This document shows, piece by piece, positions 1 through 8,052 of a stretch of DNA of 64,000 bases. The DNA comes from Streptomyces morookaense (GTDB lineage: Bacteria > Actinomycetota > Actinomycetes > Streptomycetales > Streptomycetaceae). How positions within the stretch are numbered: the stretch's first letter is position 1; the number at the start of each line of letters is the position of its first letter. A program made the translations under genes and the position numbers. The DNA lies in assembly GCF_013030945.1 (NCBI RefSeq), contig NZ_JABBXF010000032.1, forward strand, positions 62,001-126,000. The letters are read 5' to 3'. The notes beneath the pieces are model-generated. The model ran no database searches and was not told the origin of the DNA. It saw only the letters and a list, made by a program, of their open reading frames with translations.

Positions 1-2
1 GG

Positions 3-770
3 GCCGCAGGCGCCTCGCGCGAGGAGCTCGAAGCCATCGCCGCCGAGGGGGCCCGTGCCAAGGACGTCTTCATCAAGTCGAACCTCCGCCTGGTCGTCGC
101 CGTGGCCCGGCGCTACCCGCGCAGCGGGCTGCCGCTCCTCGACCTGATCCAGGAGGGCAACGCGGGCCTGGTGCGCGCCGTGGAGAAGTTCGACTACACC
201 AAGGGCTTCAAGTTCTCCACGTATGCGACCTGGTGGATCCGCCAGGCCATCACCCGCTCCATCGCCGACCAGTCCCGCACGATCCGGCTCCCCGTCCACC
301 TCGTGGAGGAGCTCGGCCGGATCCGCCGGGTGCAGCGCGAGTTCAACCGGGAGCACGGCCGCGACCCCGAGCACGGGGAGATCGCCGCCGAGCTGGACAC
401 CACGGCCGAGCGCGTCGGCGACGTCCTGGACTGGGCGCGCGACCCGGTCAGCCTGAACATGTCCGTGGACGACGAGGGCGAGACCCAGTTCGGCGACCTG
501 CTGGAGGACACCTCCGCCGTCTCCCCGGAGCAGTCGGTGATCGCCCTGCTGCGCAGCGAGGAGCTGGAGAGCCTGATCGGCCGCCTCGACCACCGCACCG
601 CGTCGATCATCAAGGCGCGCTACGGCATCGAGGACGGGCGTGAGCGCACGCTCACCGAGGTCGGCAAGCAGCACGGCCTCACGCGCGAGCGCATCCGGCA
701 GATAGAGAAGCACGCGTTGCTGGAGCTGAAGAAGATGGCCCACGACACGGGGTTCGACGCGGCGGCCTGA
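3..770 (+). CDS. hrdD: RNA polymerase sigma factor, group 2 (HrdD-like), 5'-truncated by window
   Basis: C-terminal 255 residues of a sigma-70 family factor that directs RNA polymerase to promoters. The frame is open from the window edge, so the true start lies upstream; the GTG at 102 is internal. Region 2 is complete: NLRLVVAVARRYP (core binding), then GFKFSTYATWWIRQAI (-10 recognition and melting). Region 3 follows from IRLPVHL. Region 4.2 carries the -35-binding helix-turn-helix, ending RERIRQIEKHALLELK. The sequence is close to the essential primary sigma, but the downstream gene order, recalled from S. coelicolor, suggests the dispensable paralogue HrdD. The family is certain; the choice among HrdA, HrdC and HrdD is an inference that the missing N-terminus would settle. 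Confidence 0.85.
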   Translation, partial: AAGASREELEAIAAEGARAKDVFIKSNLRLVVAVARRYPRSGLPLLDLIQEGNAGLVRAVEKFDYTKGFKFSTYATWWIRQAITRSIADQSRTIRLPVHLVEELGRIRRVQREFNREHGRDPEHGEIAAELDTTAERVGDVLDWARDPVSLNMSVDDEGETQFGDLLEDTSAVSPEQSVIALLRSEELESLIGRLDHRTASIIKARYGIEDGRERTLTEVGKQHGLTRERIRQIEKHALLELKKMAHDTGFDAAA

Positions 771-788
771 ACGGCATAGCCTGGAAGT

Positions 789-838
789 GACCCCAAGGAC
801 GGGCCCCGGCGCCTCCCCCCCTGCGTCGGGGTCCTTTT
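789..838 (+). terminator. Stem-loop terminator of the sigma factor gene
   Basis: GACCCC (789-794) pairs with GGGGTC (828-833) around a GC-rich interior that can itself pair (CGGCGC with GCGTCG). CTTTT follows directly. It sits between the convergent sigma factor and WYL regulator genes. Confidence 0.7.
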
Positions 839-857
839 CCGCCCTCGTGGGCGTGGG

Positions 858-1826
858 CTACGCGCCCGCCGCCCGGCCCAGCCTGGCGCCCAGTTCCCGC
901 AGGTGGTCCACCAGGGCCTGCGGCTCGCTCACCTCGAACTCGCAGTCGATCAAGGCCAGTCGCATGGCGATCCACTCCAGTGAGTCGGACGTCTCGAACT
1001 CCAGCCGGCAGCTGCCGCAGCCCGTCGGCACCGGGGTGCCGACCGACGGCGGCATCCGGGCGGCCACGAACTCCGCCGGAGCGCGCAGGGTCGCCACGAC
1101 CCGGTAGACCGGCTGGCTCCGCGACATCGAGCGGCTCATGAACTCCGCCGCGTCCGCCGCCGGCAGCTCCCGCGGGGTGAACCGCGCGCCCGTCGCGAAG
1201 GGCTCGCTGACCCGGTCCACCCGGAACGTGCGCCAGTCCTCGCGGTCGATGTCGTACGCGACCAGGTACCACCGGCGCCCCGTGCTCACCAGCCGGTGCG
1301 GCTCGACGAGCCGCTTCGTCTCGGTGCCGTCCCCCGTGCGGTAGCCGAAGCGCAGCCGCTCGTGGCCGGTCGCGGCCGCCGCCATGACGGTCAGGGTCCG
1401 GGGATCGATCGTCGCCCCGTCCCCCGCACCCCAGACCAGCGGCACGGTGGCCGCCTGCAGTGCGGCGACCCGGTGCCGCAGCCGGGAGGGCAGCACCTGC
1501 TCCAGCTTGGCCAGCGCCCGCACCGAGGCCTCCTCGATGCCGTCGACGGCGTGCCCGGCCCCGGCGCGCAGCCCGACCGCGATGGCCACCGCCTCCTCGT
1601 CGTCGAGGACGAGCGGCGGCATGGCGGCCCCGGCGGCCAGCCGGTACCCGCCGTCGGCGCCCATCGTCGCCTGGACGGGATAGCCGAGGTCGCGGAGGCG
1701 CTCGATGTCGCGCCGGATCGTGCGCGGGGTGACGCCCAGCCGCTCGGCGAGCTCGCGGCCCGGCCAGTCGCGCGGGGTCTGGAGCAGCGAGAGCAGGGTC
1801 AGCAGCCGTGCCGGGGTGTCCGTCAT
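858..1826 (-). CDS. WYL-domain transcriptional regulator with N-terminal HTH
   Basis: A DeoR/YafY-type regulator of 322 residues. The N-terminus is a winged helix (LLTLLSLLQTPRDWPGRELA, then GVTPRTIRRDIERL). The middle holds the WYL ligand-sensing domain, with the signature visible in RRWYLVAYD, followed by a WCX-type C-terminal extension. WYL proteins are thought to sense nucleic-acid-derived or small ligands. The gene is divergent from a DHA2 efflux pump, with overlapping promoters in between, so the pump is the likely target. The chosen ATG (1826) has a weak AGG upstream. A second in-frame ATG at 1856 lies just where transcription should begin, so a leaderless form 10 residues longer is possible. 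Confidence 0.88.
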   Translation of the reverse strand: MTDTPARLLTLLSLLQTPRDWPGRELAERLGVTPRTIRRDIERLRDLGYPVQATMGADGGYRLAAGAAMPPLVLDDEEAVAIAVGLRAGAGHAVDGIEEASVRALAKLEQVLPSRLRHRVAALQAATVPLVWGAGDGATIDPRTLTVMAAAATGHERLRFGYRTGDGTETKRLVEPHRLVSTGRRWYLVAYDIDREDWRTFRVDRVSEPFATGARFTPRELPAADAAEFMSRSMSRSQPVYRVVATLRAPAEFVAARMPPSVGTPVPTGCGSCRLEFETSDSLEWIAMRLALIDCEFEVSEPQALVDHLRELGARLGRAAGA

Positions 1827-1854
1827 GTCACTCAGCCTGCCAGCGAAGTAGGAC

Positions 1855-1892
1855 ATGACCTGACCTATAGCCGGGTTAGGTTTTCGGTCACC
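1855..1892. promoter_or_regulatory. Overlapping divergent promoters, WYL regulator and DHA2 pump
   Basis: Rightward: -35 ATGACC (1855-1860), 16-nt spacer, -10 TAGGTT (1877-1882). Leftward: -35 GGTGAC (complement of 1887-1892), 17-nt spacer, -10 TATAGG (complement of 1864-1869). ACCT direct repeats and an opposed AGGT lie within the overlap. One bound regulator could therefore affect both genes. Assigned by eye. Confidence 0.5.
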
Positions 1893-1922
1893 CCCGGAAA
1901 ATCAGCACGAAAGGCAACACGC

Positions 1923-3425
1923 GTGTCCGTCACCGCCACCGATCCGCCGGCCGCCGAGGCCACTGAGGCCTCCGGGCCCGCCGCACCCCGGTCCCCGGCC
2001 GACCGCCGCCGCTGGCTGGCGCTCGCAGTCGTGATGACCGCGTCCTTCATGGACCTGGTCGACGTCACCATCGTCAACATCGCCATGCCGAGCATCCAGA
2101 AGGACATCGGCGCCTCCTTCAGCATCCTGCAGTGGATCACCGAGGGCTACGCGCTCGCCTTCGCCGCCGGCCTGATCACCGGCGGCCGGCTCGGGGACAT
2201 CTACGGCCGGCGGCGGATCTTCCTCCTCGGCATGTCCGGCTTCACGCTCGCCTCGATGCTGTGCGGCACAGCCGGGGACCCCCATCTCCTCGTCGCGGCA
2301 CGGGTGTTCCAGGGTGCGACGGCGGCGCTGATGGTGCCGCAGGTGCTGGCCATCGTCCACGCCACGTTCCCCGCGCACGAACGCGGCAAGGTCTTCGGCA
2401 TGTTCGGCGCCGTCGTCGGCCTGGGCGCCGTCTCCGGCCCGATCCTCGGCGCGCTGCTCACGCAGTGGAACCTCTTCGGCCTGGAGTGGCGGCCGATCTT
2501 CCTGGTCAACCTGCCCGTCGGCATCGCCGGTCTGCTCCTCGGCCGTCGCTACATCTCCGAGTCCCGGGCCCCGAAGGCGCTGAAGCTCGACCTGGTGGGC
2601 GTGCTGCTCGCCTCCGGCGGCCTGCTGATGCTGCTCTACCCGCTGACCCAGGGCCGCGAACTGGGCTGGCCGCTGTGGGGTTACCTCTGCATGGCGGGCA
2701 GCGCGGTCGTCTTCGCCGCGTTCGTCGCCTACGAGCGGTACAAGGCCCGCAAGGACGGATCCCCGCTCGTCGAGCTCTCGCTGTTCCGCGTCAAGAGCTT
2801 CGCCGCCGGCGTCGGCGTCGAGATCGCCTTCGGCGTGGCCTGCGGCATCTTCTTCCTGATCTGGACGCTGTACATGCAGATCGGGCTCGGCTGGAGCCCG
2901 CTGCGCGCGGGCCTGACCGGCATCCCCTTCTCGCTCGCCGTGTCGGTCGCGGCCGGCCTGTCCGTCCAGAAGCTCGTGCCGCGCTTCGGCCGCAAGGTGC
3001 TGCAGGCCGGTGCGCTGGCGATGGCGGCCGGCGTCCTCCTCTACATCTGGGAGGCGGGCCACTACGGGACGGGCATCAAGCCGTGGCAGATGGCCGCGCC
3101 GCTGATCGTGATGGGCCTGGGCATGGGCCTCGTCGTCGCCCCGCTCACGGAGGCGGTCCTCTCCGAGGTGCCGCGCGAGCACTCCGGGTCGGCGTCCGGA
3201 CTCATCAACACGACGCAGCAGTTGGGCAATGCGGTGGGGCTGGGACTGGTGTCGGTGGTGTTCTTCAACGCCCTGGACGCGAAGGCGCTGGCCGCTGGGC
3301 GTACGGGGGAGGCCTTTGCCACTGCGTTCAGGCATGGCATGTGGTGGGTTGCCGGGGTGCTGGGGGTTGTGCTGGCGCTGATGTTCGCGTTGCCGCGGCG
3401 CTCCGCGGGGGCGGCCGCCGAGTAG
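1923..3425 (+). CDS. DHA2-family MFS efflux transporter (EmrB/QacA type)
   Basis: A 500-residue proton-coupled drug exporter of the 14-helix DHA2 group. Helix 1 carries the family motif (DLVDVTIVNIAMPSI). Motif A follows helix 2 (GGRLGDIYGRRR), and antiporter motif C is in helix 5 (VSGPILGALLTQW). Hydrophobic segments continue to about residue 490. The start is GTG at 1923 with AAAGG eight bases before it; the frame is open much further upstream, but that part runs antisense through the WYL gene. It is divergent from that regulator, which is the likely local controller. The substrate cannot be read from sequence. Confidence 0.9.
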   Translation: MSVTATDPPAAEATEASGPAAPRSPADRRRWLALAVVMTASFMDLVDVTIVNIAMPSIQKDIGASFSILQWITEGYALAFAAGLITGGRLGDIYGRRRIFLLGMSGFTLASMLCGTAGDPHLLVAARVFQGATAALMVPQVLAIVHATFPAHERGKVFGMFGAVVGLGAVSGPILGALLTQWNLFGLEWRPIFLVNLPVGIAGLLLGRRYISESRAPKALKLDLVGVLLASGGLLMLLYPLTQGRELGWPLWGYLCMAGSAVVFAAFVAYERYKARKDGSPLVELSLFRVKSFAAGVGVEIAFGVACGIFFLIWTLYMQIGLGWSPLRAGLTGIPFSLAVSVAAGLSVQKLVPRFGRKVLQAGALAMAAGVLLYIWEAGHYGTGIKPWQMAAPLIVMGLGMGLVVAPLTEAVLSEVPREHSGSASGLINTTQQLGNAVGLGLVSVVFFNALDAKALAAGRTGEAFATAFRHGMWWVAGVLGVVLALMFALPRRSAGAAAE

Positions 3426-3446
3426 GTCGGGTGCGGGTCCGTTGTG

Positions 3447-3520
3447 GTTGCTCGCGCAGTTCCCCGCGCCCCTGACGGGGGCACGGAACCACTAGGGGCG
3501 CGGGGAACTGCGCGACCGGC
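3447..3520. repeat. Dispersed GC-rich palindromic repeat, copy 1 (bidirectional terminator)
   Basis: A perfect 21-bp inverted repeat: 3453-3473 (begins CGCGCAGTTCCCC) pairs with 3494-3514, with a 20-nt loop. It sits between the convergent pump and P1 peptidase genes, where it would stop transcription from both sides. The CGCAGTTCCCCGCGCCCC core recurs near 21630, 34405, 40870, 40990, 49470 and 50938. Confidence 0.85.
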
Positions 3521-3549
3521 CACAGACGACCTGCAGCCGAACGCAACGC

Positions 3550-4644
3550 TCAGCCGTACAGCTCCGTGTACGACGGAAACACACCGCCGGGGCCATTGAT
3601 GCCCTCGGCGGCCCGCGCGGCGCGCACCACGCACCGCGTGAGCACATCCGCCCCCGCCGCCAGGATCTCGTTCACGGCCCCTGCCGTGAAGTCCACGCTG
3701 CTGGGCAGCGATTGGTCCTCCGCCAACGGGCGAGCGCCCGTCGCCAAAGCGAACACGGTGTCGCCGTCCGTCAGCAGGTGCACCGGCCGTACCGCCCGCG
3801 CCAGGCCGTCGTGTGCCGTGCCGGCCAGCTTCTGCGCCTGGGCGCGGGTGAGCGCCGCATCCGTCGCGACCACGGCGATCGTGGTGTTGAGCGGCGGCTG
3901 CACCGAACCCGCCCAGCGGCGAGCCGACTCCTGTCGCGCCGCGTCCAGCGCGCGCTGCGCCGCCGTGTGCCGCTCCGGTTCCGGATACGGGACCCGGCCG
4001 CCCTCGTACAGCTGCCCGTACAGCACGCCCGTCTGCGGATCGGCCACCGCACCGGCCGCGTTGACGGCGGCGAGCGCGGCCACCGTCACGCCCGACGGCA
4101 GCACCACGCTCGCCGTGCCGATGCCCCCCTTGAGGCCCCCGGCCACCGCCCCGGTGCCGGCTCCCACATTGCCCTGCGCCACCGGCGCCCCCGGCTCCGT
4201 ACGCGCCGCGGCCTCGACGGCCCGGCGGCCCAGGGCGGCGTCCGGGCGGGCCCGCCAGTCGCCGCCGCGGCCCAGGTCGAAGAGGGCGGCGGCCGGGACG
4301 ACCGGCACCACCTGGGCGGGGTCCGGGCCGACCTGCACGCCCCGGCGCTCGTCCTCCAGCCAGGCCATCACCCCGGACGCGGCCTCCAGCCCGAACGCGC
4401 TGCCGCCGGTGAGGACGACCGCCTCGATGCGCTGGACGAGGTTGCGCGGGTCGAGGGCGTCCGTCTCCCGCGTCCCGGGCCCGCCGCCCCGGACGTCCAC
4501 GGCGGCCACCGCGCCGCCCGGTTCGGTCAGGACGACGGTGGTCCCGCTCAGGGCCCGCTCACCGGTCAACTCGGCGTGTCCGACGCGGAGACCGGGCACG
4601 TCGGTCAGGGCATCACGAGGACCGGGACGCAGCAATGCAGTCAT
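3550..4644 (-). CDS. P1-family peptidase (S58, DmpA-like)
   Basis: A 364-residue protein of the S58 N-terminal-nucleophile family, which makes DmpA-type aminopeptidases by self-cleavage. Family blocks are visible: LTDVPGLRVGH near the N-terminus, VLTGGSAFGLEAASGV, GNVGAGTGA with GGLKGGIGTAS, and PLNTTIAVVATDA. The last contains the expected cleavage point, with the Thr after Asn becoming the nucleophile. No signal peptide is seen, so it should be cytoplasmic. It starts 12 bases after the LtrA gene ends, so the two are probably co-transcribed. The substrate is unknown; relatives act on short or D-amino-acid peptides. Confidence 0.88.
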   Translation of the reverse strand: MTALLRPGPRDALTDVPGLRVGHAELTGERALSGTTVVLTEPGGAVAAVDVRGGGPGTRETDALDPRNLVQRIEAVVLTGGSAFGLEAASGVMAWLEDERRGVQVGPDPAQVVPVVPAAALFDLGRGGDWRARPDAALGRRAVEAAARTEPGAPVAQGNVGAGTGAVAGGLKGGIGTASVVLPSGVTVAALAAVNAAGAVADPQTGVLYGQLYEGGRVPYPEPERHTAAQRALDAARQESARRWAGSVQPPLNTTIAVVATDAALTRAQAQKLAGTAHDGLARAVRPVHLLTDGDTVFALATGARPLAEDQSLPSSVDFTAGAVNEILAAGADVLTRCVVRAARAAEGINGPGGVFPSYTELYG

Positions 4645-4656
4645 GCGGCATGCGTA

Positions 4657-5823
4657 TCACGCGTCCTGCTCCCGCGCCGCCCTCCTGGCCGTCAGAGTGA
4701 CGCCCACCACGACCGTCGCGGCCGCCACCAGACCGGCGGCGAGCACGGCCCTGTTCCCCGCGAACGTGCACAGCAGGACCAGCACGGCCGAGACCGGCAG
4801 CACCAACTGCTGGGCCGGGCCGCGCTTCTGGTGCCGTGAGTGGATCAGCCACACCGTGAGCATGAACAGCGCGGTGGGGACGGTGACCGCCGCGGAGGCG
4901 GCGGTCGTCGGGATGTGCGCCTTGCCCGTCGCCGTCTCGATCGCCACCTCGATGCCCGCGCCGACCGCCGCCGCCGAGACGAACACGGGGTAGTGCCCGT
5001 AACCCCACAGGAACGCCTGGCTGTTGGAGGCGAGATGAAGGTGGATGGGCACGGCGAAGTAGATCCAGTACGCGGCGAAGATGATGAGCAGCCCGCCGGC
5101 CGCGATCGGCAGCAGGGTGCCCAGCGACCCGTGCTCGTCCACCGCCGACTGCACGGCGACCGTGGCCGCGGAGACGGTCTCGCCGAGCACGATGATGGTG
5201 AACAGGCCGTAGCGCTCGGCGATGTGGTGCGGGTGCCAGCCCGTCTGGTGCCGGTGCTCGGCGATGGGCGGTACGCACATCTCCAGCACCGCCATCACCA
5301 GGAAGACCCATGGCTTGGCGTGGCCCGGCAGCAACAGCAGCCCCAGCCAGCCGACCTGGCACAGACTGATGCCCGCCGCGTAGCGCAGGGCCGTGGTGCG
5401 CTCCTCGCCCTCGGCGCCGTGCGCGGCCCGCAGCCACTGCGAGACCATGGCGAACCGCATCACGAGATAGCCGAACCAGACCGCCGTGAAGTCCCCGCGG
5501 TCGAAGGCGCGGGGCACGCCGGCGGCGAGGATCAGCACACCGGCGATCTGGACGAGGGTGACGACACGGTAGAGCGCGTCGTCCGTGTCGTAGGCCGAGG
5601 AGAACCAACTGAAGTTCATCCAGGCCCACCACACGGCGAAGAACATCATCAGGTAGCCGGGGATGCCGTGCTGCGGATGCCCCTCCGCGAGCGCGTGCAC
5701 CAGCTGCCGGCCCGCCTGGGCGACCGCGACGACGAAGCACAGGTCGAAGAACAGCTCCAGGGGCGTCGCGGCGCGGTGCGACTCCTCGCGTCCGCGTGCG
5801 GTCATGGGGCGCAGCACGCTCAT
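4657..5823 (-). CDS. ltrA: Low temperature requirement protein A (LtrA) family membrane protein
   Basis: A 388-residue polytopic membrane protein of the LtrA family. It opens with the family signature (HRAATPLELFFDLCFVVAVA), followed by about ten hydrophobic helices, including WAWMNFSWFSSAYDTDD and the conserved HxxERYGLFTIIVLGE block. LtrA was named from a Listeria cold-growth mutant; the biochemical role is not established. The start MSVLRPM at 5823 was preferred because the open frame continues well upstream into low-complexity sequence antisense to the neighbouring small gene. It probably forms an operon with the P1 peptidase downstream. Confidence 0.87.
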   Translation of the reverse strand: MSVLRPMTARGREESHRAATPLELFFDLCFVVAVAQAGRQLVHALAEGHPQHGIPGYLMMFFAVWWAWMNFSWFSSAYDTDDALYRVVTLVQIAGVLILAAGVPRAFDRGDFTAVWFGYLVMRFAMVSQWLRAAHGAEGEERTTALRYAAGISLCQVGWLGLLLLPGHAKPWVFLVMAVLEMCVPPIAEHRHQTGWHPHHIAERYGLFTIIVLGETVSAATVAVQSAVDEHGSLGTLLPIAAGGLLIIFAAYWIYFAVPIHLHLASNSQAFLWGYGHYPVFVSAAAVGAGIEVAIETATGKAHIPTTAASAAVTVPTALFMLTVWLIHSRHQKRGPAQQLVLPVSAVLVLLCTFAGNRAVLAAGLVAAATVVVGVTLTARRAAREQDA

Positions 5824-5887
5824 GGGCCGATTCTCACCGCAGCCGCCCCGGCCCGCGCGCGGAGCGGGTGGCCCTACCCTGGAGGAC

Positions 5888-6088
5888 ATGAGCACTGCCC
5901 CCGAGCCCCTCCCCCATAGCCTGAACGGCATGGGAGGTACCCCCACCCCCGCTGCCGCGCTGATCTTCGACGACCCGCTGTCGCGTCCGTCGGCCGACGA
6001 CACGGACCGCGGCTGGGGCGACGAGCGCCCTTCGGCTGCCGCCGACCTGGCCCGCTTCCTGAACGAAAAGCCGCCGCACCACATCTAG
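5888..6088 (+). CDS. Small conserved hypothetical protein
   Basis: A 66-residue soluble acidic protein with no recognised domain. The C-terminal half (FDDPLSRPSADD, DLARFLNEKPPHHI) looks like the conserved part. The ATG at 5888 has GGAGG only two bases upstream, which is unusually close. An in-frame ATG at 5930 would give a 52-residue form that keeps the conserved part. The segment between these two starts coincides with a degenerate copy of the dispersed palindromic element (5909-5945), so the N-terminus may be repeat-derived or untranslated. A strong stem-loop follows the stop codon. Confidence 0.55.
   Translation: MSTAPEPLPHSLNGMGGTPTPAAALIFDDPLSRPSADDTDRGWGDERPSAAADLARFLNEKPPHHI
5909..5945. 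repeat. Degenerate relative of the 29-nt nested palindromic element
   Basis: CTCCCCCA at the left and GGGAGGTACCCCC at the right resemble the ends of the 29-nt element at 23754, 49337, 55932 and 59633, but the centre is longer and different. It lies in the 5' part of the small gene. Confidence 0.45.
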
Positions 6089-6095
6089 GCGTAGG

Positions 6096-6165
6096 CCGCG
6101 CCCCGTCAGGGGCGCGGGGCTGTTTTCGATGTGTGCGGCTCCGCCGCGTGGGCGCGATCAGCCCA
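6096..6165. repeat. Dispersed palindromic repeat, copy 2 (terminator)
   Basis: A perfect 9-bp stem, CCGCGCCCC (6096-6104) with GGGGCGCGG (6109-6117), GTCA loop, followed by CTGTTTTCG. A second small hairpin (GCGGC-TCC-GCCGC) follows. The same two-hairpin arrangement recurs at 45645 and 49265. It lies between the small gene and convergent mscL. Confidence 0.8.
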
Positions 6166-6178
6166 AGCCGGTCCGCAC

Positions 6179-6646
6179 CTAACGCTGAGCCGGAACCGCC
6201 CCCGGATCCTCGCCCCGCCGCGCAGCGACCAGCGCATCGCGGATCTCGGTGAGCAGCTCGACCTCGGTCGCAGGCTTCTCCGCCTCCGCCGGAGGCTTAC
6301 GCTCCTGCCACCGCTTCATCGGCAACAGCATCAGGAAGTACACCACCGCAGCGGTGATCAGAAACGTCAGCGAGGCGCTGAGCACCGAGCCCCACTGGAT
6401 GACGACGCCCTTGGTCACCTCGCCCGCCGCATTGCGCGCGCAGGGCCCCTTGATGCAGGACGCGTAGCGCTCCAGATCCTTGGTCCCGAAGGCCCCGACG
6501 ACCGGGTTGATCACGCCCTTGACCACGGAGTTCACGATGTTCGTGAACGCTGCGCCGATGACCACGGCGACTGCCAGGTCGATGACGTTCCCGCGCATCA
6601 GGAACGCCTTGAAGCCGCCGAGGACTCCTGTCTTCTTCTCGCTCAC
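6179..6646 (-). CDS. mscL: Large-conductance mechanosensitive channel MscL
   Basis: A 155-residue homopentameric membrane channel that opens under high membrane tension to release solutes in hypo-osmotic shock. The N-terminal amphipathic helix and first membrane helix are typical (GFKAFLMRGNVIDLAVAVVI, then GAAFTNIVNSVVKGVINPVV). A periplasmic loop with two cysteines follows, then helix 2 (FLITAAVVYFLMLLPM). The charged cytoplasmic C-terminus ends in TEIRDALVAAR. The start is GTG at 6646 with AGAGAGG seven bases upstream. It lies 111 bases downstream of mtnP on the same strand, so it may have its own promoter. Two cysteines in the loop (ASCIKGPCAR) could form a disulfide. Confidence 0.95.
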   Translation of the reverse strand: MSEKKTGVLGGFKAFLMRGNVIDLAVAVVIGAAFTNIVNSVVKGVINPVVGAFGTKDLERYASCIKGPCARNAAGEVTKGVVIQWGSVLSASLTFLITAAVVYFLMLLPMKRWQERKPPAEAEKPATEVELLTEIRDALVAARRGEDPGAVPAQR

Positions 6647-6757
6647 CGGAGAGCCTCTCTGTACGCACCACACCGGAATGTGAGGTTCCGATCCGGTTGC
6701 ACAACATACGAGAGACTCTGGCCGGTCTGTCCAATCGGCAAACGGGAGCCGGGGGGC

Positions 6758-7615
6758 CTACGGGAGCGCGATGCCGGGGTCCTGCCCGTCGTACGCGTGC
6801 CGGCACAGGCAGTCGGCGTCGGCGGGCTCGGGGAGGGCCTTGACCGTGTCGAAGAGCACCTCGCGCAGCCGTCCGACGTTCTCCGCGAACACCCGCAGCA
6901 CCTCGTCGTGCGAGACGCCCTCGCCGGTCTCCGCGCCCGCGTCCAGGTCCGTGACCAGGGAGATCGAGGTGTAGCACAGGCCCAGCTCACGGGCCAGGAC
7001 GGCCTCGGGGTGCCCGGTCATGCCGACCACGGACCAGCCCTGCGCCGCGTGCCAGCGGGACTCGGCCCGGGTCGAGAAGCGCGGCCCCTCGATCACGACC
7101 ATCGTGCCGCCGTCCACCGGCTCCCAGCCGCGCCCGCGCGCCGCCGCCACGACCGCCGTGCGGCCGGCGGGGCAGTAGGGGTCGGCGAAGGTGGCGTGCA
7201 CGACGTCGGGGACGGTGCCGTCCGGGAGCGGCTCGCCGTCGAAGAACGTCTGCGGGCGGGACTTCGTCCGGTCCACGAGCTGGTCCGGCACCAGCAGCGT
7301 GCCGGGCCCGTACGCGGGCTGCAGCCCGCCCACGGCGCAGGGCCCCAGCACCTGCCGCACGCCGACGGAGCGCAGGGCCCAGAGGTTGGCGCGGTAGTTG
7401 ATCCGGTGCGGGGGGACGGTGTGGGTGCGCCCGTGCCGGGGCAGGAAGGCGATGCGCCGTCCTGCCAGCTCGCCGAGGAAGAGGGAGTCGCTGGGGGCGC
7501 CGTAGGGGGTCTTGACCTGGATCTCGGTGACGTCGTCCAGGAAGGAGTAGAACCCCGAGCCGCCGATGACGCCTATGTCCGCTTGCGCGGTGCCGATGTC
7601 GACCATGACCGTCAC
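6758..7615 (-). CDS. mtnP: S-methyl-5'-thioadenosine phosphorylase
   Basis: A 285-residue purine nucleoside phosphorylase-fold enzyme. It splits methylthioadenosine with phosphate into adenine and methylthioribose-1-phosphate, feeding methionine and purine salvage. Motifs: GVIGGSGFY at the N-terminus, the phosphate-binding LPRHGRTH, PPHRINYRANLWAL, IEGPRFSTRAE and GMTGHPEAVLARE. The base-recognition residues differ from the AGPNFET of ordinary purine phosphorylases, which supports a methylthio substrate. A methylthioinosine preference cannot be excluded. It follows fmdB by 76 bases on the same strand and is probably co-transcribed with it. A second possible start is the fourth codon. Confidence 0.88.
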   Translation of the reverse strand: MTVMVDIGTAQADIGVIGGSGFYSFLDDVTEIQVKTPYGAPSDSLFLGELAGRRIAFLPRHGRTHTVPPHRINYRANLWALRSVGVRQVLGPCAVGGLQPAYGPGTLLVPDQLVDRTKSRPQTFFDGEPLPDGTVPDVVHATFADPYCPAGRTAVVAAARGRGWEPVDGGTMVVIEGPRFSTRAESRWHAAQGWSVVGMTGHPEAVLARELGLCYTSISLVTDLDAGAETGEGVSHDEVLRVFAENVGRLREVLFDTVKALPEPADADCLCRHAYDGQDPGIALP

Positions 7616-7691
7616 CCTATTGCGGGGCGCGGCACAACGAAACGGAGCCCGTCACCCCCGAAGGGGCAACGGGCTCCGTCCCGCAGAAAGA

Positions 7692-7982
7692 TCAGGCGGC
7701 CGAGGAGGACGCGGTGCTGCTGCTCGACGTGGTCGCCGGCGTGCTCGACGACGTGCTCGACGCAGTCGAGGTGGTCGACGACGCCGGCGTGCTGCTGGAC
7801 GACGCGCCGCGGCTGTCGTTCCGGTAGAAGCCGGAGCCCTTGAAGACGATGCCGACCGCCGAGAAGACCTTCTTCAGGCGCCCCTCGCACTGCGGGCACA
7901 CGGTCAGGGCATCGTCGGTGAACTTCTGCACCGCTTCGAGGCCCTCGCCGCACTCGGTGCACTGGTACTGGTAAGTCGGCAC
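7692..7982 (-). CDS. FmdB-family zinc ribbon protein
   Basis: A 96-residue protein. The first 50 residues form an FmdB-type zinc ribbon with two CxxC knuckles (C8/C11 and C29/C32; MPTYQYQCTECG) followed by KKVFSAVGIVFKGSGFY. The last 45 residues are almost only Ser, Thr and Ala, a flexible tail common in actinobacterial members. The molecular role is unknown; FmdB was first linked to amide and formamidase gene regulation. The start is GTG at 7982 with GAGGAG close upstream. A near-consensus HrcA operator (CIRCE) lies directly before the ribosome site, so the gene should respond to heat shock or protein misfolding. mtnP lies downstream on the same strand. Confidence 0.88.
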   Translation of the reverse strand: MPTYQYQCTECGEGLEAVQKFTDDALTVCPQCEGRLKKVFSAVGIVFKGSGFYRNDSRGASSSSTPASSTTSTASSTSSSTPATTSSSSTASSSAA

Positions 7983-7991
7983 TTGCTCCTC

Positions 7992-8018
7992 CTGGCACTC
8001 TCACTCGATGAGTGCTAA
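7992..8018 (-). promoter_or_regulatory. CIRCE-like HrcA operator upstream of fmdB
   Basis: On the gene strand the site reads TTAGCACTC, nine bases, GAGTGCCAG. The consensus is TTAGCACTC-N9-GAGTGCTAA: the first half is exact, the second matches 7 of 9, and the spacing is exact. It ends directly before the GAGGAG ribosome site of fmdB, the usual position for HrcA repression. Confidence 0.82.
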
Positions 8019-8024
8019 CGACGA

Positions 8025-8052
8025 TCCATAGTGCAGTATTCCTGCCCGTCAG
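8025..8052 (-). promoter_or_regulatory. Probable fmdB promoter
   Basis: Leftward -35 CTGACG (complement of 8047-8052), 16-nt spacer, -10 TATGGA (complement of 8025-8030). Transcription would begin at the CIRCE element. The -35 overlaps the stop codon of the upstream MFS gene. Confidence 0.45.

Noticed and set aside
1296..1922. N-terminal extension of the DHA2 pump
   Set aside because: The frame is open, but it is antisense to the well-supported WYL gene, has no membrane or domain features, and a proper GTG with ribosome site exists at 1923.
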